Source of the DNA: Candidatus Aerophobus profundus SCGC AAA252-L23
Lineage (GTDB): Bacteria > Aerophobota > Aerophobia > Aerophobales > Aerophobaceae
DNA length: 9,143 bases
Direction of reading: 5' to 3'
Assembly: GCA_000402295.1 (NCBI GenBank)
Contig: AQRW01000168.1
Span: 1 to 9,143 of the forward strand
Shown piece by piece: positions 1-6,365 of this stretch. The notes under the pieces were generated by a model. The model was not told the DNA's origin, did not search any database, and saw only the letters and a list, made by a program, of their open reading frames with translations. The position numbers were made by a program, and so were the translations under genes. Each line of letters begins with the position of its first letter. Position 1 is the stretch's first letter.

Positions 1-224
1 AAGGTGAGTTTTTTGTTTTTCCTATTAAGAAAATTAGTTAGAAAATAAACTGTTTCGAAATCAAAATTATCCAATATTTTACGGTTATAAAAATTGTTTG
101 TAGTAAATACCAAGTCCACTATGCCATTACCACTTCTAAATTCTTCAACAAAGAAATTAGTGTTAAATACGACACCAAGTTTGTCCCTGAGAACGGGTAT
201 CATATCTTTTTCCTGAGTAAACAT
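1..224 (-). CDS. Partial gene of unknown function, possible PD-(D/E)XK-type domain (N-terminal 74 codons)
   Basis: The frame opens with ATG at 224 and runs off the left edge without a stop. A GGAGAG ribosome site lies just upstream, and the ATG directly follows the original TAA stop of the kinase gene (225-227), so the two genes were translationally coupled before the IS3 insertion. The protein begins MFTQEKDMIPVL and contains VEEF..GNGIVDLVF at about residues 28-43. A Glu followed by G-x-x-D-hydrophobic resembles the start of some PD-(D/E)XK nuclease-like folds, but the piece is too short to prove this. I do not recognise the family. As last visible gene of the cluster it may now depend on transcription from within the IS3 element or on read-through. 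Confidence 0.6.
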   Translation of the reverse strand, partial: MFTQEKDMIPVLRDKLGVVFNTNFFVEEFRSGNGIVDLVFTTNNFYNRKILDNFDFETVYFLTNFLNRKNKKLT

Positions 225-383
225 TTAATTTCTCTCCAAAAGTTTATTAAATACTATTTCCCAATTATTTAAGTAAGTAGTATTCTGCGATATGGATACT
301 CCCATTAGTTTTTTATACATCTCTTTAGCTTTACTGATACGTCCAAGAAAATAATTCAATCTGCTTTTTACATTAGGAAGGGT
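225..383 (-). pseudogene. Detached 3' end of the kinase gene, cut off by the IS3 element
   Basis: Read on the minus strand from 383 this is open for 52 codons, starting T-L-P-N-V-K-S-R-L-N-Y and ending LLERN, then TAA at 225-227. It is in the phase the kinase gene would have if the IS and one target copy were removed: kinase ...QTIKT joins to LPNVKSRLNY. It therefore encodes the last 51 residues of the ancestral kinase protein, a charged, probably helical tail. It has no start codon or ribosome site of its own at its 5' end, so it is unlikely to be translated now. Confidence 0.82.
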
Positions 384-385
384 TA
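381..385. repeat. Left target-site duplication of the IS3 element
   Basis: GGTTA here pairs with GGTTT at 1629-1633, a match of 4 out of 5. The shared GGTT is the duplicated target. Collapsing the two copies restores the kinase reading frame, which supports this as the true insertion point. Confidence 0.7.
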
Positions 386-450
386 TGGTGGACCCCAAAA
401 TTCGGACAATATGCTAAGATACAGGTAAGGTTAAAAAGGAGGGGCCCACT

Positions 451-774
451 ATGGGGACCATGAGGAAAAAATATCCACCCACGTTTAAGGCCAAAGTAGC
501 TCTGGAAGCAGTTAAAGAAGAGAAAACGTCGGCTGAGTTAGCCAGTGAGTACGGAGTTCATCCAGCCCAGATCAGACGGTGGAGAAAGATAGTCAAAGAT
601 GGAGTCAATGAACTGTTTACTGACAACCATCAACGGAAGGATCAGGAGAAGAATCTTCTGATTGAGGAACTCTACAAAGAGGTTGGACAGTTAAAGGTAG
701 AACTGGACTGGCTTAAAAAAAAATGTGGACTTGGCCGTGAGGGAGAAAGTTATGCGTATCGAGCGCCCAGGTAA
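451..774 (+). CDS. IS3-family transposase OrfA (helix-turn-helix and leucine zipper)
   Basis: This is the DNA-binding subunit of an IS3-family element, 107 aa as read. The N-terminus (residues 4-50) has the usual pattern K.Y.P.FKAKVALEA, then SAELASEYGVHPAQIRRW, a helix-turn-helix. Residues 60-92 have heptad-like leucines (LLIEELYKEVGQLKVELDWLKKK) for dimerisation and for joining OrfB. The start at 451 is favoured by AGGAGG at 437-442, eight bases upstream; ATG at 460 is an alternative. After the A9 run at 715-723 the remaining residues (CGLGREGESYAYRAPR) look out of register, as expected for the overhang past a frameshift site. Confidence 0.92.
   Translation: MGTMRKKYPPTFKAKVALEAVKEEKTSAELASEYGVHPAQIRRWRKIVKDGVNELFTDNHQRKDQEKNLLIEELYKEVGQLKVELDWLKKKCGLGREGESYAYRAPR
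715..723 (+). other. A9 slippery run joining orfA to orfB
   Basis: Nine consecutive A span three AAA codons of orfA and lie just before the GTG that begins the orfB frame. IS3-family elements usually make the OrfAB transposase by slippage on A-rich heptamers. Here orfB is in the +1 phase relative to orfA rather than the usual -1. A transcript with eight A would fuse them directly; ten A would give the canonical arrangement. Confidence 0.6.
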
Positions 775-1603
775 TATCATACCGATAACTAGACAGGCAC
801 AGCTTTTAGGGCTAGCTCGGTCCACGGTGTACTATGAGCCGACAGTTGACATCTATACCTTAGAGCTGATGAGATTAATCGATGAGGAATATACTAAGGC
901 TCCCTTCTATGGCTCCCGTAAGATAGCGGCAGTCTTGAGAAGAAAGGGATATGAAGTTAACAGGAAAAGAGTGCAAAGGCTGATGAGACTAATGGGTATT
1001 GAGGCCATCTATTCGAAGCCTAATACCAGCAGGGCCGATCCTAATCATAAGATATACCCATACCTCTTGAGAGACCGCATAATTACCCGAGTTAATGAGG
1101 TCTGGGGCACTGACATCACCTACATTAGGATGAGACACGGCTGGCTCTATTTAGTGGCCATAATAGACTGGGTGAGTCGGTACGTCCTGTCCTGGGAGCT
1201 ATCTACTACCCTGGAGGTTGACTTCTGCATAAGAGCCTTAGAAAAGGCATTTTCTCTATCTCTTCCTGATATCTTCAACTCGGACCAGGGATCCCAATTC
1301 ACCAGCGTAGATTTCATCAAGAAGCTGCAAGAAAGAAGTATCCAGATCAGCATGGATGGTAGAGGAAGAGCCATGGATAACATCTTCACTGAGAGGCTCT
1401 GGCGCTCAATAAAATATGAAGAAGTCTACCTTCATGACTATCAGACGGTTCGAGAGGCAAAAGAGGGAATTAGTAAGTATCTGGCCTTCTATAACCAGGA
1501 AAGGCCACATCAGTCACTTGACTACCGGACACCAGCTGAGGTATATTATGATAATAAGAACTACAAAAACATACCTATCTGTAACTTAACTTTGGCAAAT
1601 TAG
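725..1603 (+). CDS. IS3-family transposase OrfB (DDE integrase core)
   Basis: This is the catalytic half of the IS3 transposase, 292 aa from GTG at 725. N-terminal residues 20-37 (ITRQAQLLGLARSTVYYEP) and 55-90 (FYGSRKIAAVLRRKGYEVNRKRVQRLM) match the HTH_21 region. The rve-type core follows: first Asp in WGTDITYI, second Asp in NSDQGSQFTS, Glu in TERLWRSIKYEE, then the common ending FYNQERPHQSLDYRTPAEVYY. All three catalytic acids are present and the frame is uninterrupted, so the enzyme may be active. No clear ribosome site precedes the GTG, so expression is probably as an OrfAB fusion through the A9 run. Confidence 0.93.
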   Translation: MDLAVREKVMRIERPGNIIPITRQAQLLGLARSTVYYEPTVDIYTLELMRLIDEEYTKAPFYGSRKIAAVLRRKGYEVNRKRVQRLMRLMGIEAIYSKPNTSRADPNHKIYPYLLRDRIITRVNEVWGTDITYIRMRHGWLYLVAIIDWVSRYVLSWELSTTLEVDFCIRALEKAFSLSLPDIFNSDQGSQFTSVDFIKKLQERSIQISMDGRGRAMDNIFTERLWRSIKYEEVYLHDYQTVREAKEGISKYLAFYNQERPHQSLDYRTPAEVYYDNKNYKNIPICNLTLAN

Positions 1604-3542
1604 TGTCCGACCAATGGGGTCCACCCCAGGTTTTAATAGTTTGCACTTCCTTATTTACCATATATAAAAAATGTAGTTTCGAGCTGTGGCTCTTAATTAC
1701 CTCGACAACCGATTTTCCTTTACAATAATTGCATTGGCAAGCTCCAATTATGTCATTGATTGCAGCCAGTTTAGTCGGGTTTTTCCTCTCAACTGCAATT
1801 GTTGAAAGCAAATTAGGAAAGTAGTATCTCTCATAAAGATTATAGGGTTCAGATGGTTCTTTGTATAAATTCTCTGTAAAGCTTTCAAAGCGAGATGTAC
1901 CCATCGAAAAAGCGGATACACCTGTACAGAGGATTCCAAGCCCAAGTCCAACGTTAACCCTTGCAGCAATAACAGGTTTACCGGTGTTTGCCTGAAGCTT
2001 AATTAATGTGTCCAAGTAATTATAGAGGGTAGGTTGGGAAGTATCTCGTTCAATGCCATCAGCAAAAAACAAATAACCATCACACTCAAACGCAGAAAAA
2101 TTGTTTAACACGGTTCTTTTGTTAAGGGGATCGTTCAAACTTTCTCCATTCAAACAAATCCCTGCATATATTTCTTTTTCGGGTGCTTTTTCATTCCGGT
2201 AATCGATACTTTCCTTTAGAAGCTTCGTATCTAAGTCGAACCACTCCGCAATAGGATTTCGTTGTTTAAGTGGTAAAATAGTTGTGTTGTGAGTATAATG
2301 AAATGGAGATAGTAGAGTGTCTGCTCCAAGCTTTAATTGCTCAGAAAGTACCGCTTCAACATACTTTTTCTGCTTTTTATAGTCCTGCAAATACCCTGGA
2401 GTGATAACCTGAAAATCACTCGGTGTATAAGGTAAACGAATTAAACCTTTTGTATTAGTATATGTACCATAAGCTAATCGAATTGTTGAGGGGTCGACCA
2501 TCTTATGAAAGGAACCCATGCTATCAAGCTGAAACATCCATCTTTGCTGAAACTGATGATGTGCTGAAAGTATAACATTCAGCGAACCTTCGTTTGACTG
2601 GAGGTATTCTTTCAAAATACTTTTTTCATTCCATAAGATAGAATAAAACTTAGGACTAAGATCATATTCTTTTTCGGTTAGTTGAATTTCATCCCGTTTA
2701 ATTGAATTTGCGAGCGCTTCTATTTTTGTGAGCCTTTGATAAGGTTCTTTTTCAAGCAGCCTTAGAATAATATTTTCAAGACGATTGCTTATCGAAGGTT
2801 TATGAATTCGCGGAGGAGTTGGTGGTTGGTTTTTTATTCTGTCAACCAATTCAGGAAGGTTTGAAAATTTATACGGAAGTTCCCCTGTCAACATTTCGTA
2901 AAGCACTATGCCAAGTGTGTATAAATCGCTACGCTTATCAAGGTTCTTGCTGTCAGTGATTTGTTCGGGAGACATGTAAGGTGGAAAACCTATAATATCA
3001 CCAGTTTTCGTTATTGAAGTATAATCTATGATTTTTGAAATACCGTAATCAATAATTTTGATATGTCCAGCAACATCGATTATGATATTTCCCGGATGTA
3101 GATCGCGGTGAACAATACCTTTGTCTTCCTCATCTCCTCTTATATTGTGTAAATGCTGAGTCCCTTCAAGGATTCTGCCAAAAATGCTCAATGCTTGTTG
3201 TTCGTCGAAAGGGCCTTGAGTATCAAGTATTTTCCGTAATGTTCGACCTTTGGCAAACTCCATGACAAGAAAGATAGAAGGAACGCTTTGTGATATTAGT
3301 GTGAAATCATCAACGTATTTTACAAGATACCGGTGATTAACTGCTTTCAGTATAGAGATTTCCCGTTGTATGCGATTCTTGTCTCCCCTTTTCCTAAACT
3401 CTTTCAATACATACTCTTCCCTGAATATCTTGATGGCATATGTTTTTCCGTCTTTTTCTGCTTTATAGACAGCCCCAAAAGCACCTGAGCCAATGAACTT
3501 ATTAAAGACATAACCATTAATTGTATTTCCTATTATATTCAT
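1575..3542 (-). CDS. Hanks-type Ser/Thr protein kinase fused to a large CxCxxC domain, 3' end truncated by IS3
   Basis: 655 aa as read. Kinase domain at residues 11-280: glycine loop GSGAFG (18-23), ATP-binding Lys38 in YAIKIF, helix-C Glu61, catalytic loop HRDLHPGN (145-152), DYG for DFG (165-167), PPYMSPEQ for the APE region and RSDLYTLGIVLYEML. All catalytic residues are present. There is no clear transmembrane segment or signal peptide, so it is probably cytoplasmic. Residues about 300-638 form a second domain with barrel-like beta segments (KEIYAGICLN, CDGYLFFADG, GKPVIAARVNVGLGLG) and CQCNYC at 602-607 followed by His619 and His624. This arrangement resembles the zinc site of tRNA-guanine transglycosylase folds; that link is inference. 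The last 17 residues (from Trp639) are encoded by the IS3 end. The ancestral protein was about 689 aa. The ATG at 3542 follows an AAAGGAAAG ribosome site. Confidence 0.88.
   Translation of the reverse strand: MNIIGNTINGYVFNKFIGSGAFGAVYKAEKDGKTYAIKIFREEYVLKEFRKRGDKNRIQREISILKAVNHRYLVKYVDDFTLISQSVPSIFLVMEFAKGRTLRKILDTQGPFDEQQALSIFGRILEGTQHLHNIRGDEEDKGIVHRDLHPGNIIIDVAGHIKIIDYGISKIIDYTSITKTGDIIGFPPYMSPEQITDSKNLDKRSDLYTLGIVLYEMLTGELPYKFSNLPELVDRIKNQPPTPPRIHKPSISNRLENIILRLLEKEPYQRLTKIEALANSIKRDEIQLTEKEYDLSPKFYSILWNEKSILKEYLQSNEGSLNVILSAHHQFQQRWMFQLDSMGSFHKMVDPSTIRLAYGTYTNTKGLIRLPYTPSDFQVITPGYLQDYKKQKKYVEAVLSEQLKLGADTLLSPFHYTHNTTILPLKQRNPIAEWFDLDTKLLKESIDYRNEKAPEKEIYAGICLNGESLNDPLNKRTVLNNFSAFECDGYLFFADGIERDTSQPTLYNYLDTLIKLQANTGKPVIAARVNVGLGLGILCTGVSAFSMGTSRFESFTENLYKEPSEPYNLYERYYFPNLLSTIAVERKNPTKLAAINDIIGACQCNYCKGKSVVEVIKSHSSKLHFLYMVNKEVQTIKTWGGPHWSDTNLPKLSYR
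1629..1633. repeat. Right target-site duplication of the IS3 element
   Basis: GGTTT, partner of GGTTA at 381-385. On the minus strand the first three bases complete codon ACC (Thr638), the last native codon of the interrupted kinase before IS sequence begins. Confidence 0.7.
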
Positions 3543-3591
3543 AATCTATCTTTCCTTTATTCTTGTGGGTTATTGTATCTAGCTTCTAAAT

Positions 3592-3603
3592 AAACAATTG
3601 TTT
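3592..3603. promoter_or_regulatory. Perfect 12-bp palindrome upstream of the kinase
   Basis: AAACAATTGTTT is fully self-complementary and lies 50-61 bp upstream of the kinase start, between it and the candidate promoters. It shares AACA...TGTT with the palindrome at 3637-3651, so both could bind one dimeric regulator. Short AT-rich palindromes also arise by chance. Confidence 0.3.
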
Positions 3604-3636
3604 GGTTCTGCACAATATTTTTTTACATCCATACAC

Positions 3637-3651
3637 ATAACATATTGTTAT
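3637..3651. promoter_or_regulatory. 15-bp palindrome overlapping a candidate -10 box
   Basis: ATAACA-TAT-TGTTAT, perfect 6-bp arms around a 3-bp centre. It overlaps TATAAC (minus strand, 3652-3647), a candidate -10 box for the kinase, which is where a repressor site would be expected. Confidence 0.35.
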
Positions 3652-3661
3652 ACAGAGTTCT

Positions 3662-3690
3662 ATCATGCACACAAAGTATCAACATGTCAA
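3662..3690 (-). promoter_or_regulatory. Candidate kinase promoter
   Basis: On the minus strand a perfect TTGACA (3690-3685) is followed by a 17-bp spacer and CATGAT (3667-3662, 4 of 6 to TATAAT). A second possible -10, TATAAC, lies at 3652-3647. A further TTGACA lies at 3712-3707 beside the IS4 insertion. About 200 bp of native sequence separates the kinase from the preceding gene, so a separate promoter is plausible. Confidence 0.4.
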
Positions 3691-3715
3691 CTGAATTTTA
3701 TGCTTTTGTCAATGC

Positions 3716-3724
3716 AAAATAATT
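3716..3724. repeat. Left 9-bp target duplication of the IS4-family element
   Basis: AAAATAATT, identical to 5179-5187, immediately outside the inverted repeats. Nine bp is a typical duplication length for IS4-type elements. Confidence 0.92.
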
Positions 3725-3744
3725 CAGGAGTTTCCCCAAAATTT
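3725..3744. repeat. Left terminal inverted repeat of the IS4-family element
   Basis: Twenty bases identical to the reverse complement of 5159-5178. The transposase stop codon (3745-3747) directly abuts it. Confidence 0.93.
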
Positions 3745-5021
3745 TCAGATGCAAGAAATGTCCAGAGGTAGCAGAAGCTGTGGAGTTGGGGAAACAGGGT
3801 CTTTATCTTGCCTCGAGAATTTCTTGCCAAATAGCAAATTATAGATTCCTTCACAGATAGTATACTGTTTGAAAGGTGGAATCTCGAATAGTCTCTTTGA
3901 CTTCTCATAGACTTTCTTCAAAAGAATCCTTAACTTGTAAGCTGCTCCCAGTACCACACTCACGAAGAAAAATACCAGCATAATCAGGGACATGATGTTC
4001 CTTAAGCCCTCATATTTCAACACTCGTATATCTTCCAGCTGATAGGCTTGCTTAATAAATCGGAAGGATTCCTCGCACTTCCATCGGGTCAGGTAAATCT
4101 CCATGATCCCAAGAGCATCTTGGGAGTCTGACACCTCCAGACTGGTAAGGAGCATTAAAGGCTTTCTTCCGAGGCCCTTGACTACCACCAGTATGAGGTT
4201 CTTATCTTGCTCGAAGGTAAAGGACACTCTTTGGTAGCCTACCTTGATGATTTTCCTCTGAGGAATATCACCCTTGGGATGGATAGTAAGCTCTACTCTT
4301 TTGGCACACCGGGTACTCTGAGCAATTGCGGCTACATTTCTCACCCGTCCTTGCCTATCGATCATATCTCTTTGTGAGGTCATCCTCACCACAAATTGAA
4401 TTTCTTTTTCCAGGAACGGGGTGAACAGTTTTTGTCTATCTCCACCCCGATCCAGGGTCCAAATTCCCCTCGTCCCGATTGTTCCAATCACCTCATCCAC
4501 AGTACCTAGGATTTCCAGGTTCTCACTTTTAAAATCAAAGCCTCTTTTCGTATAGAGCTTTCCGTAGAGGGGAATGACCTTGTCTCCTCTGACGTCTGCT
4601 CCCACTACGGCGAGGATAGACCATCCTTCTTTGATCTCCCCAGTGGAACCATCCCTCACCCGGGCCAGACCCTCTTGTTTTTTCGAGTACTCTCCTGCAG
4701 ATATCAGATAGATCTAGAGATGAGAACCGTATCTTCTTTAATGAAGGGCTTACCTTCCTCCAGGAGACGTTTTCCTATGGCAAAGGTAAGATCTTGGCTG
4801 CCTATCTGTCGGGACAGTCTTCCTACTGTTTTTATCAAAGGGATATCCTCATCTAAGGATCTGGCAATGCTGGCCAATTTTACGTCCTTTGAGGCCTGAA
4901 TGCCGTAGATCATCTGATGAATGAATTTCCTTTTGGGTCTATTTAGTTCTCAAGATACCCTAGCAGAAAATCTGGTAATCTGTGATTTTACCTGAGCCGC
5001 TGTCTTAGAGGAATTGGCCAT
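3745..5021 (-). pseudogene. IS4-family DDE transposase, inactivated by a nonsense codon and frameshifts
   Basis: The ancestral start is ATG at 5021, with GAGGAG upstream, giving MANSSKTAAQVKSQ. Codon 24 is TGA (4952-4950), yet the same frame continues with ELNRPKRKF and MIYGIQASKDVKLASIARSL to a TGA at 4704-4706. Around 4690-4715 the coding sense passes into a second frame (DLSDI, the likely first catalytic Asp) and then a third (EYSKKQEGLARVRDGSTG), implying two one-base insertions. The rest, read from about 4690 to 3745, keeps LDRGGDRQ (second Asp) and Y-LT-R-WKC-E-ESFRFI-K, which matches the Y(2)R(3)E(6)K signature of IS4 transposases. The reconstructed length is about 424 aa. The 304-aa frame from a GTG at 4659 is not likely to act alone. 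Confidence 0.87.
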
Positions 5022-5045
5022 GTTTGAGATACTCCTCTTTTGGAA

Positions 5046-5060
5046 AGTTTCCCCAAAATT
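5046..5060 (+). repeat. Internal third copy of the IS4 end sequence
   Basis: AGTTTCCCCAAAATT repeats 15 bases of the terminal repeat exactly, in the orientation of the left end, 25 bp upstream of the transposase start. With the right end it makes an inverted pair around about 100 bp. Confidence 0.7.
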
Positions 5061-5158
5061 CTATTTCGAAATGCACCTAATCCCACACTAGTTTACCTAT
5101 TCCACTTACTTAGAATCTGTATCCCTCATTATATCATTACTTAAAGAAAAGTAACCTG

Positions 5159-5178
5159 AAATTTTGGGGAAACTCCTG
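5159..5178. repeat. Right terminal inverted repeat of the IS4-family element
   Basis: Reverse complement of 3725-3744 with no mismatch in 20 bases. Confidence 0.93.
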
Positions 5179-5187
5179 AAAATAATT
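5179..5187. repeat. Right 9-bp target duplication of the IS4-family element
   Basis: AAAATAATT, identical to 3716-3724. Confidence 0.92.
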
Positions 5188-5215
5188 ATGTCACCCTTTC
5201 TGCAAAATGAAAATG

Positions 5216-5774
5216 TCATTCCCCTACCAGCAAAACTTCCTTTTGAGAAGGAGCGTATTGTTGATGTTCTACAGGAACAATAGGATTGAATGAAAGCTCC
5301 TGATTGGCGACAATTATCTCATCCTTGCAAAACCTCCATCGGTCTCCAACTCCAAAGCCATATTCTCTTTCGTCTATGAGAGGGATTTCTCGCTCTCCTC
5401 CTAGACTCTCATGATATATTGTCTTTGCTTCATTCAAAGTATTCTTCGATATAGACCGCAGAATTCCTACGTTATTTTGCGAAAGATATGTTAATTTATT
5501 CTTCTCAAAACAAATCTGGTCAAGCTCTTGATAAACCATTGACCCTACTTCAACACCATCTTCCACCGTTCTCATGCAAATTGGCTTATTTATCCTGTTG
5601 TCGAATACTTTGAATTGTTCTGGATATCTGCAAAGACAAGCACTAATTTTTCCTTGAGATTATGTTTGATATTCATCTTCATCTGTTGATTAAGTGACTC
5701 CAGATAACGTTGTGCGGACATGCGAAGTTTCGACCGAAGGCGAGCAGCATGTCAGGTGTTAGAGACAGTCGCAT
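5216..5774 (-). pseudogene. Unknown gene of about 186 codons, probably broken by two single-base deletions
   Basis: I do not recognise the family. Three minus-strand frames join end to end: frame one from ATG 5774 (MRLSLTPDMLLAFGR), frame two (KLRMSAQRYLESLNQQMKM..NLKEK), and frame three from about 5664 to a stop at 5216 (KISACLCRYPEQFKVFD..., then the open 119-aa stretch from ATG 5575). Adding one A to the A3 run at 5728-5730 and one to the A5 run at 5647-5651 gives a single frame of 187 codons including the stop (559 + 2 nt). The gene begins 45 bp after the nuclease stop, so it belongs to the same transcript. A later start at ATG 5721 with only one frameshift is possible. No strong ribosome site precedes 5774, 5721 or 5575. 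The alternative is that only the 119-aa downstream protein is made. Confidence 0.6.
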
Positions 5775-5775
5775 T

Positions 5776-5794
5776 GATAATTTCCCAAATTATC
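5776..5794. promoter_or_regulatory. Intergenic stem-loop just before the 186-codon gene
   Basis: GATAATTT and AAATTATC form a perfect 8-bp stem around a 3-base loop (GGG in the transcript). It ends one base before the ATG at 5774 and begins about 25 bp after the nuclease stop. No U-run follows on either strand, so it is not a standard terminator; an operator or a translational hairpin is more likely. Confidence 0.4.
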
Positions 5795-5819
5795 TCAAAA
5801 CAAAACCGAATTATGCTCA

Positions 5820-6365
5820 TTACAATTCCTCTCCTCTTAGCGCTCTATCTCGCAGAATAGAAAATGTGAACCTCGAGAGTCTATCAGTATTGAATAAAAC
5901 CGAATTGAAAAATTGCCCGGTACACTTACCAGAGAATTCCTTATCGCTCAAACTCTTCAACGTAATTATAGATAATGATTCGAAAGTGCGCCATTTCAAA
6001 CGCTGATAATCTACAAGGAGCCATTCTGGTGGTAATCCACAATCCAAAACTGCAAAATAGCCCTTTTCATTTCTATTATTGGGTTTAATTGCTTCAATGT
6101 CCTTTTCATCAATTATCCGTTTTCTTGCCTTTCCAACTGCAGCTTCAACTTCCAATTTAATTCGCTTGTTTTCTACCTCTCCTACAATGTCTGGATGTCC
6201 CTGATGGTTTACTTCAGAGATTTTTATGCCCAACCGTATTAAAACATGTGCAAATAGACCTTGAATTCGGAAACCAAAGTCACTGTCGCCTACATTCTTA
6301 CGTAGATCATGCAAAATTGAATATACTTTATAGTATTCATCCCATTTCAATGTGTGGTCCTCCAT
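5820..6365 (-). CDS. Putative PD-(D/E)XK-fold nuclease, about 181 aa
   Basis: Start taken as ATG 6365, which overlaps the ATPase gene by 29 nt; the frame is open from ATG 6452, but that would bury 116 nt in the ATPase gene and has no ribosome site. From the 6365 start, residues 31-48 (FGFRIQGLFAHVLIRLGI) form a helix, followed by G-H-P-D-I-V (Asp59) and I-K-L-E-V-E-A (Glu72, Glu74), then beta segments GYFAVLDCG and WLLVDYQRL. A PD pair followed 13 residues on by a beta strand with E-x-E fits a PD-(D/E)XK nuclease core in which Glu replaces the usual Lys. Such proteins cut DNA using a metal ion. Next to a Rad50-like ATPase it would be a natural nuclease partner. The family link rests on these motifs and spacing only. 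Confidence 0.7.
   Translation of the reverse strand: MEDHTLKWDEYYKVYSILHDLRKNVGDSDFGFRIQGLFAHVLIRLGIKISEVNHQGHPDIVGEVENKRIKLEVEAAVGKARKRIIDEKDIEAIKPNNRNEKGYFAVLDCGLPPEWLLVDYQRLKWRTFESLSIITLKSLSDKEFSGKCTGQFFNSVLFNTDRLSRFTFSILRDRALRGEEL

Larger units (their letters stand above)
386..1628 (+). mobile_element. IS3-family insertion sequence, complete (about 1.24 kb)
   Basis: The element begins TG and ends CA as is usual for IS3-family ends. Imperfect terminal inverted repeats share GGTGGACCCCA exactly, followed by a second matched block (TCGGACA) in both ends, at about 386-410 and 1602-1628. It carries orfA and orfB on the plus strand and is flanked by a 4-5 bp duplication. It is inserted antisense to the kinase gene and supplies that gene with 17 foreign codons and an early stop. 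The two extra G in the right tip make the repeats slightly offset. Confidence 0.93.
3725..5178 (-). mobile_element. IS4-family insertion sequence, 1454 bp, with dead transposase
   Basis: The ends are exact 20-bp inverted repeats (3725-3744 and 5159-5178, starting CAGGAGTTTCCCC) flanked by a perfect 9-bp duplication, so insertion was by normal transposition and both boundaries are certain. The one gene, on the minus strand, is an IS4-type DDE transposase with a nonsense codon and frameshifts. The element sits in the intergenic stretch between the 186-aa gene and the kinase, and may cut transcription from the upstream cluster. Confidence 0.93.

Noticed and set aside
1748..1969. 73-aa minus-strand frame inside the kinase gene
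   Set aside because: Lies wholly inside the kinase frame, has no ribosome site and no recognisable motif; a shadow frame.
5776..5794. Rho-independent terminator after the nuclease gene
   Set aside because: The stem is AT-rich with a GGG loop and no U-run follows on either strand.
5710..6006. 98-aa plus-strand frame
   Set aside because: Antisense to the nuclease and the broken gene, whose motifs and operon position are better evidence of coding.
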